Assembly (NCBI GenBank): GCA_016839745.1
Contig: JAEOTS010000110.1
Coordinates: forward strand, 1 to 64,000
Reading direction: 5' to 3'
Origin: Promethearchaeota archaeon
GTDB taxonomy: Archaea > Asgardarchaeota > Lokiarchaeia > Sigyniarchaeales > SOKP01
Length of the DNA: 64,000 nucleotides
In this document: in pieces, positions 8,629-19,100 of the stretch
Layout: each line of letters starts with the position of its first letter
Numbering within the stretch: position 1 is the stretch's first letter
Notes under the pieces: model-generated
Databases searched by the model: none
The model's input: only the letters and a program-made list of their open reading frames with translations
Told to the model about the DNA's origin: nothing
Position numbers and translations under genes: made by a program

Positions 8629-8967
8629 TTTTCATAATATACAAAAATTCATTTGTATACACAAATCTTTACTGTTGAGGCTTCAAAAAACTAGATTTTG
8701 TTTACACCCATTTCTATATAAATAAGCTAGCAATTGCTTTTGTTTTGCTTAATCTTAACCAGAAAAAATTATTTTTTCTAAAAAGATGTTCTTTTGTATC
8801 GCTTTTTTTTTGTAATAAAAAAAATTTATATATGTCAAATTTATTATTATGATAATTTTAATTTGTTATAAATTATCGATATTATTATACACTAAAAAAA
8901 TAATATAGATAATAGTATTTCAAATGAAATAATTTTATAAGAACTATAAATTAAAAAGCTGAATATT
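8629..8967. other. Intergenic region upstream of actin
   Basis: 339 bases, very AT-rich, with no supported gene. It holds a short imperfect inverted repeat (ATTTGT at 8651-8656, ACAAAT at 8661-8666) near the end of the acetyltransferase gene, a TATA-like site near 8714-8724, and a second TATA-like site near 8824-8832. The regulatory region of the actin gene presumably lies here. Confidence 0.5.
8713..8724 (+). promoter_or_regulatory. Candidate TATA box for the actin gene
   Basis: TCTATATAAATA matches an archaeal TATA element but lies about 245 bases before the actin start. A second candidate, TTTATATAT at about 8824-8832, would give a leader of roughly 110 bases. Either may be used; no transcript data are available. 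Confidence 0.3.
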
Positions 8968-10113
8968 ATGGCAGAAGAAGAAAGTTTTTTAAACGCGAAA
9001 GCCTTAGTAGTCGACAATGGAACTGGAATTTCCAAAAATGGATTTGCCGGTGAAGACCAACCTCGTTCTGTGTTTCCAACTCTTATAGGTTATCCCAAAT
9101 ACGAATCGATAATGACCGATGTAGAACATTACACTCGTGAATACTACATAGGAGAGGAAGCTATGCAACTTAAAGGTGTTCTAAAGTTAATGTTTCCCGT
9201 AGAACATGGCATTATCGAAGATTGGACTGCTATGGAAAAGATTTGGCATTATACATTTTATACTGATTTAAGAATCGATCCTAGCGAACATCCAGTCCTT
9301 CTAACTGAAGCCCCATTGAACCCAAGACCAAACAGAGAGAAAATGGCAGAGATAATGTTTGAAACATTCAATGTTCCAGCCCTTTATGTTGCAATGCAGG
9401 CTGTCTTGTCTCTTTATGCCTCTGGGCGAACGACGGGATGCGTAATAGACATTGGAGATGGAGTTTCTCACGTAGTGCCCATTTTCGAAGGTTTCGCTTT
9501 AAGTCATGCTATCCAAAGAATCGATCTTGCTGGCCGTGATATCACAACCTACTTACAAAGATTACTCCGTCAAAAGGGATACTCATTTACAACTTCTGCA
9601 GAGAAAGAAATTGTTAGAGATATCAAGGAAAAACTCTGCTATGTAGCAATAGACCCAGAAAAAGAGATGATGCTCTCTAAAAAAGTTGCTGGGATGGAAA
9701 AAAGCTACATGCTTCCCGACGGAGAGACAATTAATGTAGGTGTTGAAAGATTTTTAGCACCCGAATGCTTCTTCAATCCATCTGTAATCGGGAAAGAATT
9801 AGAACCTCTCGATGATGTAATAGTCGGTGCTATTTCAGAATGTGATGTCGACCTTCGTAGAGACCTTTATGGTAATATTGTGCTTTCTGGTGGCTCAACA
9901 ATGTTCCCTGGAATTAAAGAACGCTTAACGAAGGAAATCAAAGAACAAATTCCAGAGTCAGTTGATGTAAAGATTATAGCTCCTCCAGAACGTATGTATT
10001 CCGTATGGATTGGTGGTTCTATCTTAAGTTCCCTGAAAACTTTCCACAGAATGTGGGTTACAAGGCGGGAATACAAGGAAATGGGACCTCAAGTTATACA
10101 TCGTTGCTTTTAA
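8968..10113 (+). CDS. Actin (lokiactin-type)
   Basis: 381 residues, the length of eukaryotic actin and alignable along its whole length. Phosphate loop 1 is [20 protein letters not shown], the second phosphate loop is [17 protein letters not shown], and the adenosine motif is [15 protein letters not shown]. Other actin landmarks are [23 protein letters not shown] and the C-terminal RCF. The hydrophobic loop and DNase-loop region ([23 protein letters not shown]) are present. Asgard actins are known to form filaments in vivo and to bind profilin and gelsolin-like proteins. The gene has a long upstream region and a terminator-like hairpin right after its stop. It is probably highly expressed, which is inference. 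Confidence 0.97.
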   Translation: MAEEESFLNAKALVVDNGTGISKNGFAGEDQPRSVFPTLIGYPKYESIMTDVEHYTREYYIGEEAMQLKGVLKLMFPVEHGIIEDWTAMEKIWHYTFYTDLRIDPSEHPVLLTEAPLNPRPNREKMAEIMFETFNVPALYVAMQAVLSLYASGRTTGCVIDIGDGVSHVVPIFEGFALSHAIQRIDLAGRDITTYLQRLLRQKGYSFTTSAEKEIVRDIKEKLCYVAIDPEKEMMLSKKVAGMEKSYMLPDGETINVGVERFLAPECFFNPSVIGKELEPLDDVIVGAISECDVDLRRDLYGNIVLSGGSTMFPGIKERLTKEIKEQIPESVDVKIIAPPERMYSVWIGGSILSSLKTFHRMWVTRREYKEMGPQVIHRCF

Positions 10114-10169
10114 GCCCATATGGGCAACCTCTAAAATTTTTTGAATTTTTTTATTTTTCTTTTTTTAAT
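10114..10169 (+). terminator. Hairpin plus T-rich tract after actin
   Basis: The palindrome GCCCATATGGGC (10114-10125) starts directly after the actin stop codon. It is followed by several T runs (about 10136-10169). Archaeal transcription ends at T-rich tracts, so this is a plausible terminator separating actin from the next gene. Confidence 0.55.
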
Positions 10170-10316
10170 TCTTACTACTTTATTCAAACAATAACTTTTA
10201 AATATCTAAAATATAATCATAAATTTGATTGTAGTATTGAATTTTAGAATAACCTTTAAGATATTTTAGGCTTTTATCCAAAAGAGATTTAATTAACAAT
10301 ATTGAAGTGATCATAT

Positions 10317-11291
10317 ATGCCCGAAAGTAGTGTCATTTTAAACGATCTTAACAAAGTCTTTATACCTTGTAGAACGGTATTGGAGATGGAAGCATTAACT
10401 TCTTTGTTTTTAGAATACTATAATTATGATCTCATTAAAGAAATACCAAAAAGTCAACCCACAAGCCAACAAATTATTGAAGTTTTCCGAATTTTAGACT
10501 GTCAACCTCTCGAAAATATTATAAAATATTTTATAGATGGTGTTGTCCAAAAACTAAAACCCATAACTATGTATGAAAGAGATCATCACGATCGATTTAG
10601 AATGGGAAATGTCGTGGCTTATACGAAAACACGCGTTTGTCTTTATTTAGCATTACATAGACTTAAGTTAAAATTTATGTTCATCAAACATTTTATGACT
10701 AAATTTAAAGAAAATGGATTTAAATTAAATTTACCGGAAGAACAAGGAGATTTAGCACCTCATTTGTTTATTTCTTCCTTTTATAAAGACTACACTCATA
10801 AGAATAAGATGAATCTTAAAATGATGCTTTCTTCTAAAAGGGTTTCTGAAAGAGTTAGTAAATTAATAGATCTCAAGGATATTATAACTAACGAGGATAT
10901 TATCAACGCAATAACTTTTAAGAGATATTTAGACGACATTAATCGAATTAAATTTATAATGAGAGAAATTAAAGCCTCGATTTTCGTATGTAAGGTGATG
11001 TTTGCTCAAATGGATGTATTTGATCCGTTTTCTGAAGGAAAAGAAATCATGGTCGATGCTGAAGAATTTATGTTGAACCAAGATTTTATTCCAGTATTAA
11101 TCCCCGCAATATCAAATGCTTATTCTGGTAGTAATAAGGCTCAACTTGAAGATTTATTCCAAGCTTATGAATTTATGATGAAAAGAGTATTAGGCGGTAT
11201 TAATTACGCTATTGAAATAGCTTCAGGTGGACAAATCCTCTTGGATTTAGAAGGTACAATATACAACTCTGGTAATATCTTCGACATATGA
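10317..11291 (+). CDS. Unrecognised helical protein downstream of actin
   Basis: 324 residues, no family recognised. The sequence is mostly helical, with no signal peptide and no transmembrane segment. Notable segments are YERDHHDRFRMGNVVAYTKTR near residue 85, which is rich in His, Asp and Arg, and a C-terminal ISNAYSGSNKAQLEDLF region. A GTGATC Shine-Dalgarno-like site precedes the ATG. It lies 203 bases after actin on the same strand, but the terminator-like element between them argues for a separate transcript. A link to the cytoskeleton is only positional. Confidence 0.7.
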   Translation: MPESSVILNDLNKVFIPCRTVLEMEALTSLFLEYYNYDLIKEIPKSQPTSQQIIEVFRILDCQPLENIIKYFIDGVVQKLKPITMYERDHHDRFRMGNVVAYTKTRVCLYLALHRLKLKFMFIKHFMTKFKENGFKLNLPEEQGDLAPHLFISSFYKDYTHKNKMNLKMMLSSKRVSERVSKLIDLKDIITNEDIINAITFKRYLDDINRIKFIMREIKASIFVCKVMFAQMDVFDPFSEGKEIMVDAEEFMLNQDFIPVLIPAISNAYSGSNKAQLEDLFQAYEFMMKRVLGGINYAIEIASGGQILLDLEGTIYNSGNIFDI

Positions 11292-11418
11292 GTCAGGATT
11301 TTGAAAAATACTCGTTTTTACCTCTGCCTCATTCAATTAAAGGCCATTATTAAAAATGTTAAAAAATAAATTAGATTAAATATTAATGAAGGAATAAATA
11401 CACAACTTTCAGATTTCT

Positions 11419-12699
11419 ATGCCAAGAAGAGAAATTGATAAGACTCGTTTTACGCCAGATTTTAACCATATGTTAAATATTGTTATTTTGAATAGCTTAG
11501 GGTTTTTTTTTATTGGTTTTTTAGTCCCAATAATTGCCCGATATAATATGATCGCATCTGCAATACAAATTAGTTTGATCGTTTCCTTTCAAGTATTAGG
11601 TCGAGCTGTTAGTGGTACTATCACAGGATTTTTAACTGATCGAGCTACATCAAGGAAAATACTCGTTTTAATCGGATCAATCGGGAGAGGAACCTCATAT
11701 TTCATAATTTATACCGCTATAGTTTTGAACTATTTACTACTGCTTGGAATAGGAACATTTACTTTAGGTTTTATGGCGGGTGTGTTTTGGGTTCCGTTTA
11801 ATACACTAATTGCAGAAAAATCCAATAAAGATAATCGTTCTGAAGCTTACGGAAAAAGAAATTCTGCAAATGCTATAGGTCAAATGATTGGAGGTGTTAT
11901 AGGTTTTCTTCTTCTAATGCTACTTGAATACTTCACTGTTAATCCTTTCCTTTTATATGCTAGTATCCCAATCTTTGGTATTGCTAACTTCTATGCGGGT
12001 TTTAAGTTCAATCGGGAGGTAGATGAATCAATTAAATTTGCCAATCCTTCAGATCATCTCTTTAATCCTCAAAATAATGAAAATAACACTGACAAAACAA
12101 AATTTGTAGGTCCCATCATATTTGGATCAATTTTCCTAATGATAGTGTTACTTCTAAGTAATATTAACGGTTCAATCGCAAAACCTTTTTTGAATATTTA
12201 TGTTATTGAAACAATTGAAAGTGACATCCAATTAGTCACATGGGCATATCTACCCGCGGGAGTAGTAGCAACACTGTTAGCTCCAAAATTGGGAGTAATT
12301 GTAGATAAATTACGACCTGCTATAGGTATAACAATTACAAGCTCACTGGGTGCATTGGTCACGTGGTTATTAATAAATTCGGCCAATATTTGGGTTTTTT
12401 CTTTTCTTTTATTAATCGATCTCACCATTATGATTGGATCAGGATTAATTTTTCAGAATTTGCTGAGTAGGATATCATTGAAAAATCGTGGCAAAATTAT
12501 AGGCTCAGGTGAATTCTTTCAATTTCTTGGAAGTTTTATTGGCCCAATTCTAGGAGGAGTAGTATGGGATTTTATCGACCCAAGTTACCCTTTTATTATA
12601 TCAATCTTCGTCGAACTATCGCTTATACCACTTTACTTGGTCGTTGTATATTATTTAATACCCCATCTAGCTGAAACTTTTGCGATAAAAAAGAAATAA
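11419..12699 (+). CDS. Major facilitator superfamily transporter
   Basis: 426 residues with about 12 predicted membrane segments in two halves and a polar linker near residues 205-225. The MFS loop 2-3 signature appears as GFLTDRATSRKILVLIG, and its counterpart in the second half is LAPKLGVIVDKLRP. It imports or exports a small solute across the cytoplasmic membrane by ion coupling. The substrate cannot be read from sequence. The gene stands alone, convergent with the end of the Flx-Hdr operon. Confidence 0.88.
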   Translation: MPRREIDKTRFTPDFNHMLNIVILNSLGFFFIGFLVPIIARYNMIASAIQISLIVSFQVLGRAVSGTITGFLTDRATSRKILVLIGSIGRGTSYFIIYTAIVLNYLLLLGIGTFTLGFMAGVFWVPFNTLIAEKSNKDNRSEAYGKRNSANAIGQMIGGVIGFLLLMLLEYFTVNPFLLYASIPIFGIANFYAGFKFNREVDESIKFANPSDHLFNPQNNENNTDKTKFVGPIIFGSIFLMIVLLLSNINGSIAKPFLNIYVIETIESDIQLVTWAYLPAGVVATLLAPKLGVIVDKLRPAIGITITSSLGALVTWLLINSANIWVFSFLLLIDLTIMIGSGLIFQNLLSRISLKNRGKIIGSGEFFQFLGSFIGPILGGVVWDFIDPSYPFIISIFVELSLIPLYLVVVYYLIPHLAETFAIKKK

Positions 12700-12721
12700 G
12701 AAAAAATCTAAAAAAGTCAGA

Positions 12722-13561
12722 TTAATGCTCTTTAGGCATTTGTTTTAATTCTGCAAGAGAGAAGACTGGTCCATCGATGCAAACATATTTATCACCAATA
12801 TTACATCTTCCACACTTTCCAATACCACATTTCATTCTCATCTCTAATGAATTAAGAATTTGTTCGTCCTTCCAATTCAACTTTTCTAATTCGTTTTGAG
12901 CTGTTTTAATCATAATTGGAGGACCGCACACAACCGCTACTGCATTATCAGATGATGGGGCAACCTCTTTAACCACTGCTGCAACAAAACCCACCTTCCG
13001 CGTCCAATCTTCTTCTTCGCGATCAATGGTCAAAACCACATCAATATCGTCTCGTTTTTCCCATTCTTCTAAGACATCGCGATATAACACTTCTCCAGAA
13101 TTTCGATTTCCATAAATTACCGTTATATTTCCGTAATCCTTCCTATGTTTCTCGTCTAGAACATACAAAATTAAAGAACGCAAAGTTGAAAACGCAAAAC
13201 CTCCACCAATCACAACGATGTTTTTTCCTTTTAGCTCTTCCATTGGCCAACCGTTCCCTAACGGACCTCTTACGCCAATAGTGTCTCCAATATCGCTATT
13301 ATGAAACGAAGAAGTAACCGTTCCCATTTTTTTAATCGTGAATTTGATAGTCCCTTCTTCGGTCGGAGACGAAGCTATTCCGATCGGGCATTCCCCCTTT
13401 CCGATAAAACTTATTTCAGCATATTGGCCAGGAATATAATTAAACTTCTTATAATCTTCTTCTTTTATAAATTCTAATTCGAAAGTTTTTATGTCGTTAA
13501 CCTCATTTTCTGATATTATTGACTTTATTTTTGTAAGCATTGGTATATAAGGATTAGGCAC
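12722..13561 (-). CDS. flxA: FlxA/HydG-like FAD and NAD(P)H-binding subunit
   Basis: 279 residues from GTG at 13561. This start is preferred because GGTGA lies about 10 bases upstream and the conserved NPYIP segment comes right after it; a longer reading from 13609 would add a basic, unconserved leader. The domains are an FAD-binding barrel (residues 1-100), an NAD-binding Rossmann domain with VVIGGGFAFSTLRSL, and a C-terminal 2Fe-2S site of the PyrK/AsrB/HydG type, MKCGIGKCGRC...YVCIDGPVF. It should pass hydride electrons from NADH or NADPH into the Fe-S subunits of the Flx-Hdr complex. Its start overlaps the stop of flxB by 8 bases. It is the last gene of the 11-gene operon. Confidence 0.85.
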   Translation of the reverse strand: MPNPYIPMLTKIKSIISENEVNDIKTFELEFIKEEDYKKFNYIPGQYAEISFIGKGECPIGIASSPTEEGTIKFTIKKMGTVTSSFHNSDIGDTIGVRGPLGNGWPMEELKGKNIVVIGGGFAFSTLRSLILYVLDEKHRKDYGNITVIYGNRNSGEVLYRDVLEEWEKRDDIDVVLTIDREEEDWTRKVGFVAAVVKEVAPSSDNAVAVVCGPPIMIKTAQNELEKLNWKDEQILNSLEMRMKCGIGKCGRCNIGDKYVCIDGPVFSLAELKQMPKEH

Positions 13562-14615
13562 TAACTTTCTCACCCTCTTCTTTTTCTTCAATTTCGAGAA
13601 TTTTATCAATTATCAATCTGAGTTCGTTATTAACGGGGCACGCGATAATGCATCTTCCGCACCCTACACACCCTAAACAATCGTAATTTGACGGATAATA
13701 GCTAAATTTGTGCATTATTCGATTTCTACACCTCTGTATTTTTTCCGGGCGTGGATTGTGACCGCTCGTTTCAAGCGTGTAAAGGCAAGACTGGCAGGTG
13801 TCCCAGATTCTTATTCGCCTACCTCGGTTATTATATTCGTCGTTTTCGTCGATAACGTCAAAACAGGTACATGTGGGACAAAGGAACGTACACGAGCTAC
13901 ATCCGATACAGCTTTCGCTAATTTCTTGCCAGACGGGATGCTCGAAGTTTTCGTCTAACACTTTTGTAACTAAATCGAAATTGAATTTTGTCGTAAACGA
14001 ATCCTCCGCTTGCTTTGCTAACTCTTTGGATTTATCAATGTCCGCCTTTTTCGCGACAGTAAGCCAGGATAATTTTTTTACGAGGTTCTTGCCTTTTTCG
14101 CTTATGGCTTCAACTAAATAGTTATCTCCTAAGTCAGATAGGAATACATCTGTGCTTTCTTTTTGGAAAGGATGACCGCCAACAGACGTACAGAAGCACG
14201 ATTGCCTTGGATTATTACACCCTATGCCGACAATTGTCGCGTTTTCCCGTTTTTTTAGAAACACATCGTCTTGGAAGTCACCTGAGGCAAAAAAATCCTC
14301 TAATAGTTTAAAACTATACGCATCGCAAGGTCTAACTCCGAAAATTAAAATTTTATCCTCTAAATCTTTTCTCTCTTCAATTATGACGTCTTTCCCTTCG
14401 TATCTATACTCAAAAATAGTTTCTTTTTGAGGAAACAGTACGTCTTTTGGGGGAACCTTTGAGTTCAAGAAATCTAATTCAATCTCTTCCGAATTTGAAA
14501 TCTTCTTAAAAGATATATTGCCCTTTACTTTAGTAGGAGCGTAGAACTTGTATTCTTTTACAAGTTCGTTATAGAGCTTACTAATTTCGGTTTTTTTTAA
14601 TATTTTTTCTTCCAT
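13554..14615 (-). CDS. flxB: FlxB/HydB/AsrA-like iron-sulfur subunit
   Basis: 353 residues. It resembles the beta subunit of archaeal sulfhydrogenase and anaerobic sulfite reductase subunit A. The N-terminal domain includes FGVRPCDAYSF and a Cys-rich GCNNPRQSCFC. Two 4Fe-4S ferredoxin motifs follow, CIGCSSCTFLCPTC and CLGCVGCGRCIIACPVN. It carries electrons between the flavin subunit FlxA and the Hdr part. It lies between flxC (16-base gap) and flxA (overlap). No large hydrogenase subunit is encoded nearby, which favours the Flx assignment over a sulfhydrogenase. Confidence 0.85.
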   Translation of the reverse strand: MEEKILKKTEISKLYNELVKEYKFYAPTKVKGNISFKKISNSEEIELDFLNSKVPPKDVLFPQKETIFEYRYEGKDVIIEERKDLEDKILIFGVRPCDAYSFKLLEDFFASGDFQDDVFLKKRENATIVGIGCNNPRQSCFCTSVGGHPFQKESTDVFLSDLGDNYLVEAISEKGKNLVKKLSWLTVAKKADIDKSKELAKQAEDSFTTKFNFDLVTKVLDENFEHPVWQEISESCIGCSSCTFLCPTCTCFDVIDENDEYNNRGRRIRIWDTCQSCLYTLETSGHNPRPEKIQRCRNRIMHKFSYYPSNYDCLGCVGCGRCIIACPVNNELRLIIDKILEIEEKEEGEKVSA

Positions 14616-14631
14616 ATTATAACCACTTTAG

Positions 14632-15663
14632 TTAATCCTCTTCTAGCATAAATTCTTCTGCATCTTCCATTTTGAAATCTACCATTGGTGGTAAAACATC
14701 TGGGTCGAGACCAGAAGTAAAATCAAATCTTTCCTTTACAATCTTTTCTAATTTTCTGTTTATGAGGTTTAGATCGATTCCCATAGGACACACTAACGAG
14801 CACGCACCACAGGCTACACACCTACCCGCCATGTGCATCGCGCGGATTAAATGATACACTATAATGTCTGGTAAATCCGTTGTCTTCCCAAACCAGATTG
14901 GTTTGTTCTGATCGACGAAACAGAGATTACAATAACACATAGGGCACGCTTCTCTACACGCGTAACACCTCGTACACACGCTTAAAGCGTCTGTAATATA
15001 TTCCCATTTTTCTTCGGGAGTTTTCGATTCGAACTCTTCAATATCGGTAAACTCGTCCACAATATGTGAATACTCTTCGCATTCGCCAACGCACAAATCA
15101 GGATACTTAGATACTATAGGAGGTTTTCTAATTTTACATCCTTTGCATAATTCATTCATGTTTTCATCGAATGGAAACTCCTTTTCAAAATCTTTTCCCT
15201 TAACGATAATGTTGCTACCCGATACGGAGACTTCAAGTATTTCCTTTTCACCGATTTCCATCTCTATCCGTTGCCGGTTAACAACTCCGTTACACGGAAT
15301 TCCAATAATCGTTATTTCGTCTAAATTAATCTTGTTTTCTGAGGCTAAATGAATTAGCGCTCTTCCAACGCACCCTTTAGAAACAACGCCAACTTTTAAG
15401 TTACCCTTTTCGGGATCCACGAACTTTGGTACCCGAGGAACAAGATATTTGGCTAAATTTACGTAGCACTTATTGTTCCATAATAACTTATCTACTTCTT
15501 CCTCTTTATCTATGATAATTGGTTGCGTAAGCAAGGGTAACGATCCTTTCTCGTAGCCAATAATCACGTCTACCTTCTTTTCTTTAAGCAAGCCCCTTGC
15601 GATTTCTCTCAGGTTATTTTCTATATCTTTATTTTCGGTTTCAAGTCCCACGATCATCACCAT
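14632..15663 (-). CDS. flxC: FlxC-like dicluster iron-sulfur subunit
   Basis: 343 residues. The N-terminal ~190 resemble the FrhB/HydB-related scaffold and have the Cys motifs KGCVGRAL, GIPCNG, ELCKGCKIRKPP and DLCVGEC. Two 4Fe-4S motifs follow near residues 230-290, CTRCYACREACPMCYC and CVACGACSLVCPMG. It is expected to be an electron-transfer subunit between FlxA/FlxB and FlxD. The ATG at 15663 overlaps the flxD stop; ATG at 15657 is an equally possible start two codons later, which suggests translational coupling. Confidence 0.8.
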   Translation of the reverse strand: MVMIVGLETENKDIENNLREIARGLLKEKKVDVIIGYEKGSLPLLTQPIIIDKEEEVDKLLWNNKCYVNLAKYLVPRVPKFVDPEKGNLKVGVVSKGCVGRALIHLASENKINLDEITIIGIPCNGVVNRQRIEMEIGEKEILEVSVSGSNIIVKGKDFEKEFPFDENMNELCKGCKIRKPPIVSKYPDLCVGECEEYSHIVDEFTDIEEFESKTPEEKWEYITDALSVCTRCYACREACPMCYCNLCFVDQNKPIWFGKTTDLPDIIVYHLIRAMHMAGRCVACGACSLVCPMGIDLNLINRKLEKIVKERFDFTSGLDPDVLPPMVDFKMEDAEEFMLEED

Positions 15664-16112
15664 TTTTTTTCAAATTTTTTGTTTGGACCGAGTTTTTTTA
15701 CAATTTCGGTCGCTTTTCGAATTAACACGGCAAATCGCTCGCCCTCTGCGGCAGAAGCCCACATAAAGTTAACTCTTCCGGGTTCTATGCCGAAGAATTC
15801 TAATAGCTCTTTTAATATCGCAAACCTTCTTCGGGCAACCAAATTTCCGCTAATATAGTGGCAGTCACCAGGGTGGCATCCAGAAACAACGACCCCGTCC
15901 CAGCCGTCGGTTAAACTTTTTATAATAAAGTAAGCGTTAATTCTTCCAGAACAAGGAACTCTTACGATTCTAATGTTTGGGGGATATTGAATCCTACTCA
16001 CGCCCGCTAAATCAGCTCCGGCGTAAGAACACCAATTACACAGAAAAGCGATAATTTTTGGCTCCCATTCTTTACTTTCAGATTGTTTTGTTTCAACAAT
16101 AGGTTCAGTCAT
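15657..16112 (-). CDS. flxD: MvhD-type 2Fe-2S electron-transfer subunit (FlxD)
   Basis: 151 residues. It matches the delta subunit of methyl-viologen-reducing hydrogenase (MvhD): LCNWCSYAGADLAGVSRIQYPPN, then VPCSGRI and GCHPGDCHY. In the methanogen complex MvhD hands electrons to HdrA. All cluster ligands are Cys; there is no in-frame TGA at the positions where some archaea use selenocysteine. It sits directly after the fused hdrA (2-base gap) and before flxC. A second, longer MvhD copy lies at 19141-19902. Confidence 0.93.
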   Translation of the reverse strand: MTEPIVETKQSESKEWEPKIIAFLCNWCSYAGADLAGVSRIQYPPNIRIVRVPCSGRINAYFIIKSLTDGWDGVVVSGCHPGDCHYISGNLVARRRFAILKELLEFFGIEPGRVNFMWASAAEGERFAVLIRKATEIVKKLGPNKKFEKKW

Positions 16113-16114
16113 TT

Positions 16115-19100
16115 TTATAACCTCCCTGTTATCATAGCATATATTTGTTCAGATGAAAAACCTGCTACATCTATTGCAGCACATCTACAATTTCCTGAGC
16201 AGGCCCCACACCCTTTACATAGAGCGGAATTAATAACAGCAACGGTACCAAATCTTCTATCTTCAATTAATTCTATCGCATTATAAGCACAGTTGTCTAT
16301 GCACATTCCACAACCACTACATCTAGCAGGATCAACAGTAGCTATTTTACCTTCAGCTTCTATTTCGTCTTTTGAAAGAATTGTACACGCTCTTGAAACC
16401 GCAGCATTTGCTTGAGAAATAGAATCCTCAATTGTTTTTGGGCAGTGGGCTAAACCTGCGACGAAGACTCCTTCCGTAGCAAAATCAACTGGTCGAAGCT
16501 TTACATGAGCTTCTAAGAAAAAGTTATCGTCGTTTAAAGGTACTTTTAAAAGTTTGCCCATTTCCTCGTTTTCTTCTTTTTGGGCTACTATTCCAACACT
16601 TAATACTAGTAAATCTGAGTTTATTTGAATTTTGTCTTTTCTAGGGGAAACAACAGTCACTCTTAATTTCGAGCCTTCTGGCACAATTTCTGGAGGATTA
16701 TTTTCATCGTAACGAATAAAAACAATTCCTTCTTCACGTGCCATTCTATAGTATTTTTCTTTAAATCCATAAGTTCTAATATCTCTAAATAAAATCACAA
16801 TCTCAGTGGAAGGACTCTTCCTCTTAGCAACTATTGCATTTTTTATTGCTTCCGCGCAACACATCTTACTACAATAAGGATGTTCTTCGTTTCGAGATCC
16901 TACGCACTGAATCATAACAATTGATTTTTTATCTTTAATATCATCAGTAGTGTTTATATACTTCTCAAATTCAGATTGAGTAATCACTTTATCGTTTTTA
17001 CCATATAAATATTCATTCGGTTCATATTCTTTAGCACCTGTTGCTACAACTACAACCCCATGTTCAAATTCTACTTTATTCTTTTCTGAACCAAAAGTTA
17101 CTGATGATTTGAAATTTCCAATATAACCATCAATGGTTTCAATTTCCGCCTCTGTGAAAACATGTATATTGGCGTGTGTTTTTACTTTTTCTATCAATTC
17201 TGTTAGGAAATCTTGCACATTTCCACCTTCAAGCGTAGTATAAATGTTTCGGGCAAAACCTCCTAATTCTTTTTCCTTTTCGATTAAAAAAGTCTCATAA
17301 TTTTGATTCGCAAAATTCAGAGCTGCAACCATCCCAGTAATGCCACCTCCTATAACCAGAGGTTTAGGAGTTACTCCCAATTTTATTCTCTCTAATGGCT
17401 GTATGTTTCTCGCTTTATTTACTGCCATTCTTACGAGGTCCTTTGCTTTATCTGTAGCCTCCTCTGGTTGGTTCATATGAACCCAACTACATTGATCGCG
17501 TATGTTTGCCATTTGAAATAAGTATCTATTTAACCCTGCTTCTCTAATAGTTTCTTGAAACAATGGTTCGTGAGTTCTGGGGGTACAAGACGCTACAATA
17601 ACTCTATTAAGGGTATAATCCTTAATCATATCCTTGATTATCGTTTGAGTGTCAGCTGAGCAAGTATATAAGTTCTGATCCGCTAAAACTACATTTGGAA
17701 GTGAACTTGCATATTTTACTACTTCAGGAACATCAACATATCCTCCAATATTTACACCGCAATGACAGATAAATACTCCAATCCTTGGTGGTTGACCCGC
17801 GACAAATATTTCTGGTGGTAATGTTTTCTCTGTAATTAATGTATCTCTCTGATCGTATAACAGCGTATTTACGCAACCTGCAGCTGCGCTTGCTTGAGTG
17901 ACTGTCTCAGGAATATCTTTCGGTGAGGAAAAAGCACCACAAACAAAAACACCTGGTTTAGTTGTCTGAACAGGGTTAAAAATATCCGTTTTAGCGAAAT
18001 TAAATTCGTTCAATTCAATTCCAAATTTATTGGCTAAATATTTAGCATCATCTGGAGGGTTTAAGCCAACCGAAAGTACTACCATCTCAAAATTTTCTTC
18101 AATAATTTCCCCGTTTTCTGTTTCGTATTTTATTATCAGATCTTTGGTATCTGGATCCTCTTTAACTGAAGAAATCCGACTTCGAATATAGCGTACACCA
18201 TATTCTTCTTGTGCTCGAATGATATATTTATCAAAGTCTTTTCCGTACGCCCTTATATCCATGCTGAAAATTGTTGGTCTTATTTGATGCATATGTTCGT
18301 GAGCGATTACTGCTTCTTTTGCCGTATACATACAACACACTGAAGAACAATAAGGTTGACCATTTCCCGTAAAATCACGAGATCCAATACACTGTAGAAA
18401 CGCGACTTTTTCTGGGATATCTCCATCAGACGGTCGTAATACTTTTCCTGCATAAGGGCCACTCGCGCTTAATATTCGCTCGAATTCAATACTTGTGACA
18501 ACATTTTTATACTTCCCATATCCATACATATTACCCTCAGGAGGGATATATTCATCGAAACCAGGGGCTAATACAATTCCACCTACCTTTATCTCAACTA
18601 TCTCATCCTCTAAATCGTATTCTACAGCATTTGCTTTACACACACCCCTACAAATGCCACACCCTATACAATAATCTTTATTTATCGCGTAAACAAGAGG
18701 GACTGCTTGTGGATACTTAACAGATGTTGCTGCAAATTTAGATAAATTCTCGTTGAAAACATCAATTGCCTCTACTGGACAAGCTCGACCACATACACCA
18801 CATCCTGTGCATTTATCCGTATTCACATATAATGTTTTCTTTAATAATTTAACTGTAAAATTACCTGCTTCTCCTGAAACATCCAAAATTTTGCAATTTA
18901 TACTCAGATCAATATTATGATGCCGACCGGTCTCTACAAGCTTAGGACTTACAATGCACATAGCACAATCGTTAGTTGGGAAAGTTTTATCCAGCTGAGC
19001 CATCACGCCACCTATGCTCGTTGTTGATTCAAGTAAATAAACTTTAAATCCAGCATCACCTAAATCTAGAGCCGTTTGAGAACCTCCAATTCCTGCTCCT

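Noticed and set aside
13710-14430. Plus-strand reading frames opposite flxB
   Set aside because: They overlap a strongly conserved Fe-S gene on the minus strand and show no known motif.
12722-16112. Sulfhydrogenase (HydBG-like) complex
   Set aside because: HydB- and HydG-like subunits are present but no NiFe large or small subunit lies nearby; the FlxABCD-Hdr order explains the genes better.
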